From assembly GCA_919901745.1 (NCBI GenBank), contig CAKKPP010000018.1, forward strand, positions 37,806 through 84,026: a stretch of 46,221 nucleotides of DNA, in the 5' to 3' direction. Under the pieces are notes generated by a model. The model searched no databases. It was not told the DNA's origin and was given only the letters and a program-made list of their open reading frames with translations. How positions within the stretch are numbered: the stretch's first letter is position 1; every line of letters begins with the position of its first letter. The stretch comes from Chloroflexota bacterium. Lineage in GTDB: Bacteria > Chloroflexota > Limnocylindria > Limnocylindrales > CSP1-4. Below are positions 41,704 through 46,221 of the stretch, piece by piece. The translations under genes and the position numbers were made by a program.

Positions 41704-44700
41704 CTAGCCGCTCGCGAGGAGCGCCTCCCCGCGCTCGATCCAGAATGTCGCGCCCACTCCCCGGTAGAACGCGAGCGCCTGGTCGATCTGGGTCTCAGCC
41801 TCGGCGCGCCGGCCGGTCTCGATGAGGTCTTCTGCGGCTCGCATCCGCAGGCGCGCCTCCCACGTGGGGCTGCCCGCGGCGCCCCAGAGCTCGGCGGCCC
41901 GGACGTACTCCCGGTCGAGGCACGCGACCGCAACCGCCGTCCAGCGCGGGTAGGGGGAAACCTCGACGATCGCTCGAAGCTCCGACTCGAATTCGAGCGC
42001 GAGCGGCGAGAAATTGAACTCGAGCGTCAGGGTCCAGACCGCATCCTGCGGGTACAACGTCGCCATGGCGACCAGTTCACGGGCGATGTCTCGAGCCTCG
42101 TCGAGCTGTCCCCGGATCTTGAGCATCGAGGCCAGCAGACCGAGTTCCGAGAGGAGCTGCTGCGGATCGTTGACGGCCCGGGCCAGCTCGACGCTCCGAC
42201 GCGCATCGGCGAGCGCCCCCTCGGCGTCGCCACGACCTTCACGGATCCGTGCGCGCATGCTCCGGTTCGATGACTCCAGGTAGTGCGGCGAGCCCGCCTC
42301 GCACTCGTGGATGAACCCGTCGGCTCTGGCCAGTGCCTCGTCCCAGCGGCCCGACACGAACCCGGACGGGCCCAGCTGGCCACGCAGCCAGCGCACCCCC
42401 GCCGCGTCGCCAACGCTCTCGGCGATCGGCAGGCCTTCGACGATCAATTCCTCCGACCGGCGATGCTCGAAGGCAAAGAACGCGTCCACCGAGATGTTGT
42501 TGGCGAGACTCCCGGCGATCGACAGGCGGAGCTCGATCGCCTCATCGAGGGCCCGTTGCTGGTCATCGGTTCCGGTCGGGTCGCCGAGATAGCTCTTCGC
42601 CAGCCCGATCGTCGCGAGCGCATGCACCCGGACCTCGTCGAGGGCCAGTTGGGCGGCCATGTCCATGGCCTGCCGCGCCAGCGCCATGCCGCCCTGCGGA
42701 TCGCCGCCGATGGCACGCGTCCGTGCGATCACCGCGAGGACTCGCGCGGACGCGGGTGACGACCCTTGTCCGGCGAAGTCCTCCGCCCGAGCCTGGTGAT
42801 CCCTGGCCTCCTGGCCCTTGCCCGCCTGCCAGGCGATGCGCGACAGCGAGATCTCGGCTTCGGCCGCGCTCTCCCGATCGCCCACCTCGATCAGGACATC
42901 CCGCGCTTCCTCAAGCGCCGCGGCGGCGCGCGGATCGTCTGCCAGGTAGAGCGCGTCGGCGAAGCGGTAGAGGAGCTGCGGTCGGTCCTCGGCACCCTGG
43001 GGCCAGCGCTCCAGGGCTGCGCCGTAGAACGCCGCCGCGGCCGGGTAGGCGTTGACGCGGAAGGCGCGATCACCAGCGGCACGCAGGGCGCGGCGCGTGG
43101 GTTCGAGCAGGTCGGCCGTCTCGATCCCGGCGCTCTCCGCGAGTTCGAGGGCCGTTCGCCAGTGATGGGCGAGGAGCTCGGCGTGGTCCTCGGGCCGGCC
43201 CAGATTCGCGATCCACTCGGCGGCACGGCGGTGCTTCGCGCTCCGTTCCGCCCGCGGGATCTGCCCGTAGGCGACGTCGCGCAGCAGCATGTGGGCGAAG
43301 GACCACTCGCTCTCCTGCTCGACCGACGAGCGGCGCTGCCGTGTGAGGAACCCCTTGCGGGCGAGCGCCTGCAACAGCGGGTCGGTCCGTAGGGTCCCTC
43401 CCAGCGCGCCGGTCCAGAACACCTTGCCCATGACCGACGCCTCCTGGAGGACGGCCTTCTCGTCGGCCGCGAGGCCGTCCAGGCGCGCCGCGACGATCCC
43501 CTGGAGATTCTCCGGGAGCGCAAGGTCACCGGCGACGCCGCGTTCCAGCACCAGCTCGGCGAACTGCTCGGCATAGAGCGGATTCCCGTCCACTCGTTCG
43601 AGCAGCGTCCGCGTGACATCCAGCGCGAGTCGGGGGCTTCCGAGGACCTCGGCCAGGAGCGCGGAGGTCTGCTCGGAGGAGAGCGGCGACAGCGCCAGCG
43701 TGGAGGCATTGAGCTTGCCGCCACCCCACGCCGGTCGTCGCTGGAGCAGCTCCGGTCGAGCGCTGCAGACCACGAGGAGGGGCACATCGGTCAGCCAGTC
43801 GATCAGCTCGTCGATGAAGTCGAGCAGCCCGTCGTCGGCCCAGTGGAGGTCCTCGAGGACGAGGACGAGCGGTCGCTGCTCGGCCAGGGCTTCGAGATAG
43901 CGACGCCAGGCCGCAAACGCCTCACCGCGGCGATCGCCACCGAGGCCCGTTGTGGTTTCGAGGCCCACAAGCGGGCGCAGATGACGCTCGACCCATTGGC
44001 GCTCGCCGCCGTCTTCGAGCACCTCCGCGACCGCGGCGGTCAGCTTCACGGCAGCCTCGCTGGCGGCGTCCTGCTCGACGATCCCGGTCTGCGCCTTGAC
44101 CACCTCACCGAGCGCCCAGAACGCGACGCCGTCCCCATACGCGAGACAGCGACCCTGGCGCCAGGTGATGAGGTCGGGTTCCGCATCGGCGATCCGGGAC
44201 AGCTCGTAGATCAGCCGGCTCTTGCCCATCCCGGGTACCGCGACGAGCGTCACGAGCTGGGGCAGCCGCTCTCCTCGCGCCCGGTTCAGCGCAGTGCGCA
44301 GCACTTCGACTTCCTGCTCGCGACCGACGAGCCGCGCCCGTGCATGGTGGCTGACATCGACCCCGAACCGGGAACGGGCCTCGACGGCCTGCCAGACCTC
44401 GATCGGCCTGGCCTTCCCCTTGGCCTCGACGGCCGGAGCCTCGCGATAGGTGATCGCCTGGCGGGTCGCGCGCTGCGTCGAGGCGTCCACGAGGATCCCG
44501 TTGACGGGGGCCGCCGTCTGGAGTCGCGCCGCGGTGTTGACGACGTCGCCCGACGCCATGCCCTCGCCCTCCGCCGGCCGCGAGCCCAGGGCCACGAGCG
44601 CTTCGCCGGTGGTGATCCCGATTCTCAGGTCCGTGCCCTCGGCCCCGGCGAATTGACGGATCGCCAGTGCGGCTCGCACCGCCCGCTCCGGGTCGTCCTC

Positions 44701-45006
44701 GTGCGAGACGGGGGCGCCGAAGAGCGCCATCACGGCGTCGCCGATGAACTTCTCCACCGTTCCGCCGTGGCGTTCCAGCTCCGCGCGGACCTGGGCGTGG
44801 AAGCGGGAGAGGAGCGCCCGGACGTCCTCGGGATCGAGGCCCTCGGCGCGGGCGGTCGACCCCACCAGGTCACAGAACAGGACCGTCACGACCTTGCGCT
44901 CCTCGCGGACCGGGGCGCGTTCCGCGATCAGCGCTGCGCCACACATCCCGCACAGCCGGAAGCCGTCGGGATTCTCCTGACCGCAGCTCGGGCAGATCAG
45001 CGCCAT
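41704..45006 (-). CDS. zinc-ribbon/adenylate cyclase/STAND ATPase/TPR regulator
   Basis: 1,100 residues. A zinc ribbon (C5, C8, C19, C22; CPSCGQENPDGFRLCGMC) is followed by a class III nucleotide cyclase domain. The metal-binding aspartates are in FCDLVGST and GDAVMALFG, the Lys of EKFIGDA points to ATP, and Asn and Arg are in VNTAARLQ. An AAA/STAND ATPase follows, with P-loop VPGMGKSR and Walker B LVLVLEDLHWADDG. The remaining half is TPR-like helical repeats. This matches large signalling ATPases of actinobacteria and chloroflexi that make cAMP under unknown cues. The ATG at 45006 rather than 45033 is preferred because TACGCT lies eight bases before it. Confidence 0.88.
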   Translation of the reverse strand: MALICPSCGQENPDGFRLCGMCGAALIAERAPVREERKVVTVLFCDLVGSTARAEGLDPEDVRALLSRFHAQVRAELERHGGTVEKFIGDAVMALFGAPVSHEDDPERAVRAALAIRQFAGAEGTDLRIGITTGEALVALGSRPAEGEGMASGDVVNTAARLQTAAPVNGILVDASTQRATRQAITYREAPAVEAKGKARPIEVWQAVEARSRFGVDVSHHARARLVGREQEVEVLRTALNRARGERLPQLVTLVAVPGMGKSRLIYELSRIADAEPDLITWRQGRCLAYGDGVAFWALGEVVKAQTGIVEQDAASEAAVKLTAAVAEVLEDGGERQWVERHLRPLVGLETTTGLGGDRRGEAFAAWRRYLEALAEQRPLVLVLEDLHWADDGLLDFIDELIDWLTDVPLLVVCSARPELLQRRPAWGGGKLNASTLALSPLSSEQTSALLAEVLGSPRLALDVTRTLLERVDGNPLYAEQFAELVLERGVAGDLALPENLQGIVAARLDGLAADEKAVLQEASVMGKVFWTGALGGTLRTDPLLQALARKGFLTRQRRSSVEQESEWSFAHMLLRDVAYGQIPRAERSAKHRRAAEWIANLGRPEDHAELLAHHWRTALELAESAGIETADLLEPTRRALRAAGDRAFRVNAYPAAAAFYGAALERWPQGAEDRPQLLYRFADALYLADDPRAAAALEEARDVLIEVGDRESAAEAEISLSRIAWQAGKGQEARDHQARAEDFAGQGSSPASARVLAVIARTRAIGGDPQGGMALARQAMDMAAQLALDEVRVHALATIGLAKSYLGDPTGTDDQQRALDEAIELRLSIAGSLANNISVDAFFAFEHRRSEELIVEGLPIAESVGDAAGVRWLRGQLGPSGFVSGRWDEALARADGFIHECEAGSPHYLESSNRSMRARIREGRGDAEGALADARRSVELARAVNDPQQLLSELGLLASMLKIRGQLDEARDIARELVAMATLYPQDAVWTLTLEFNFSPLALEFESELRAIVEVSPYPRWTAVAVACLDREYVRAAELWGAAGSPTWEARLRMRAAEDLIETGRRAEAETQIDQALAFYRGVGATFWIERGEALLASG

Positions 45007-45014
45007 CTGGGGAG

Positions 45015-45020
45015 AGCGTA
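45015..45020 (-). promoter_or_regulatory. putative leaderless -10 box
   Basis: TACGCT on the minus strand ends eight bases before the ATG at 45006. There is no purine-rich ribosome site. Confidence 0.4.
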
Positions 45021-45061
45021 CACGTCTGGCCATGCCCTTCGGGAGTCGATGGAATCGGGAG

Positions 45062-45508
45062 TCAGGTCGGTCGGCGTCCTGTCTCGAGGCTCTCGACCTT
45101 CTTCAGGAGGGCGTTGAGAGCCTCGTCCTGCGCCTGGAGGTGGGCCTGGATCTGCTGGGCCTCGTGGAACGTCGCCTCCGCGTCCTTGTAGGTCATGTCG
45201 GCGCGCTTGTCCGATGCGCGACTGAGGATGTTCTGCCCGACCATGATGACCGACAGCATGACGAGCTGGATGAATGTCTGGCTGACCCACTGGATGAGGG
45301 CGAGCAGGCCGCCGCCGAGGGCCTGCGGGAGCGCGATCAGTGCGAGGGCCGCGAAGGCATAGGCGCACCACATCGTTCCGACGACCGTGGTGAGGACCAG
45401 CGCAACCCTGCCGTTGACGCCGACGTGCTCAGCGGTGGTCTTGGGCGGCCCCGATCGGCGGCGCTCCGCGATCCGCGGGTGTGGTTCGTGAAGGAAGCTG
45501 AGTTGCAT
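45062..45508 (-). CDS. two-span membrane protein, DUF1003-like
   Basis: 148 residues: a basic N-terminal stretch, two membrane helices (VALVLTTVVGTMWCAYAFAALALIAL and IQWVSQTFIQLVMLSVIMVGQ), then the QNILSRASDKRAD turn and a coiled-coil-like tail (ATFHEAQQIQAHLQAQDEALNALLKKVESLE). The layout resembles DUF1003 proteins, whose function is unknown. The ATG at 45508 has GGGAGG about six bases ahead. It precedes the cyclase/STAND gene on the same strand by 55 bases and may be co-transcribed with it. Confidence 0.7.
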   Translation of the reverse strand: MQLSFLHEPHPRIAERRRSGPPKTTAEHVGVNGRVALVLTTVVGTMWCAYAFAALALIALPQALGGGLLALIQWVSQTFIQLVMLSVIMVGQNILSRASDKRADMTYKDAEATFHEAQQIQAHLQAQDEALNALLKKVESLETGRRPT

Positions 45509-45548
45509 CGAGGGCCTCCCCTGAGTGGTGGACACCGGATCGCCGCGT

Positions 45549-45599
45549 GGACGAACGCGCCGGCCTGGATGAACGCGCCGGCCTGGATGAACGCGTTCG
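45549..45599. repeat. 18-bp tandem repeat upstream of membrane gene
   Basis: Copies of GGATGAACGCGCCGGCCT begin at 45549 (one mismatch), 45567 and 45585 (decayed in its second half). They lie just upstream of the minus-strand gene at 45508, in the gap shared with the divergent NTF2-like gene. Confidence 0.75.
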
Positions 45600-45654
45600 C
45601 TACATCATCTACCGACGACAGGACGCGAAGGTTGCACGTGCCACGTAGGCTGGT

Positions 45655-45668
45655 TGTGCGGACGCACA
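45655..45668. promoter_or_regulatory. inverted repeat TGTGCG-GA-CGCACA
   Basis: A perfect 6-bp inverted repeat with a two-base centre, 42 bases before the ATG at 45711. It could be an operator for the NTF2-like gene or a leader hairpin. Confidence 0.3.
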
Positions 45669-45710
45669 GACGTGGACTGACCGTTTCCCGACTCCCGGAG
45701 GTTGGCAATC

Positions 45711-46082
45711 ATGGAGCACCCGAACGCCCAGGCCGCCCGCGCGGCCATGGATGCCTTGAACAAGGGCGACATGGGCGCGATCGCCGACATGCTTCACGAC
45801 GACGTGGTGTGGCACGAGATCGGCAATCCCGAACCTGTCCGCGGCAAGGCGGCTCTCGCGGCCCGGTTTGCCGGAGGCAGCGACTGGCAGATCACGGCCT
45901 CCCTGCACGACGTCGTGGCGAACGACGAGCACGTGGTCGTGCTGGCCGAGGCCACAGCCACACGGAACGGCCGAACGCTCAAGTACCGAACCGCCGAGAT
46001 CACCCACGTGCGCGACGGCAAGGTCACCGAGCGCTGGGCCTTCTCCGACGACACGGCCGCGATCATCGCCTTCTTCGCGTAA
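45711..46082 (+). CDS. NTF2/SnoaL-like protein
   Basis: 123 residues of the NTF2-like cone fold: ALNKGDMGAIADMLHDDVVWHEIGNPEPVRGKAALAARF, then VVVLAEATATRNGRTLKYRTAEITHVRDGKVTERWAFSDDTAAI. Such SnoaL-like proteins are small isomerases, hydrolases or binding proteins; the exact role cannot be told. The ATG at 45711 has GGAGG nine bases ahead, whereas the TTG at 45702 would touch it. Confidence 0.85.
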   Translation: MEHPNAQAARAAMDALNKGDMGAIADMLHDDVVWHEIGNPEPVRGKAALAARFAGGSDWQITASLHDVVANDEHVVVLAEATATRNGRTLKYRTAEITHVRDGKVTERWAFSDDTAAIIAFFA

Positions 46083-46221
46083 CACACGAGCACGCCCCAG
46101 GAGCACGCCGATGGGCTCCGAGGGGCGCGGCGACGAGGGGCGCCGAGGAACGACGAGGGGCGACGGGGCGGGGTGACAGGGCGTACGCGGCGTGCCCCAC
46201 CACGCGACCTCGCCCTGAGCC
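46083..46221 (+). other. non-coding right edge with short direct repeats
   Basis: No gene is seen. GACGAGGGGCG occurs at 46132 and 46152 within a G-rich stretch. The window ends before any further start can be judged. Confidence 0.4.

Overview
The window is GC-rich throughout and, with one exception discussed below, densely coded. The mix of genes suggests a trace-gas-oxidising, autotrophy-capable soil bacterium of the Chloroflexota type or a similar dry-soil phylum: a high-affinity-type [NiFe] hydrogenase, red-type RuBisCO, an F420-type luciferase-like oxidoreductase, a tandem-domain secreted protein, and several apparently leaderless genes with a TANNNT box 6-8 bases before the start codon. 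The phylum is an inference from gene content; there is no rRNA or tRNA gene here to fix it.

Layout. 1-1355 is the 3' end of a repetitive secreted surface protein. 1559-2290 (minus) is a UPF0173-type metallo-hydrolase. 2390-5713 carries a polytopic membrane protein, a MoaD-MoaE fusion and a lysine 5,6-aminomutase alpha-like protein. 5664-7418 (minus) holds a BNR-repeat propeller protein coupled to a ubiquitin-like MoaD/ThiS protein whose reading frame runs on through two short-repeat arrays. A LysR regulator (7550-8536) and a peptide-type ABC transporter lacking its ATPases (8849-12331) follow.

The core of the window is 12463-30620, all on the plus strand and mostly overlapping or nearly touching. 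It starts with a PadR-type regulator and a CooC-like nickel-insertion ATPase. Next come the hydrogenase small subunit, four small single-span membrane proteins in an A-B-A-B arrangement, and the hydrogenase large subunit. These are followed by a degenerate M52 protease-like protein, a winged-helix protein with a Cys/His tail, a NifU-Rieske fusion with a His-rich linker, a canonical M52 maturation protease, HypC and a DUF6390-like protein. A complete Fe(III)-type ABC importer follows, and then the Calvin-cycle block cbbL-cbbS-cbbX-fbp-prk. Read together, this is a hydrogen-powered carbon-fixation island. The hydrogenase would supply electrons, the importer could supply iron for its clusters, and the Calvin genes would spend the energy. 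The A-B-A-B membrane proteins, the degenerate protease, the ligand-poor Rieske domain and the CooC-like ATPase are its least familiar parts.

30685-46082 is a more ordinary mosaic. It has a small TerB-like protein, an MttB-like methyltransferase, a GYD protein, a TolB-like propeller and an OYE/TMADH-type flavoprotein. It also has a DUF885 peptidase-like protein, an F420-type oxidoreductase and a small membrane protein. Most striking is a cold-shock-domain/glycosyltransferase fusion (40219-41682). The region ends with a giant cyclase/STAND-ATPase/TPR regulator, a two-span membrane protein and an NTF2-like protein.
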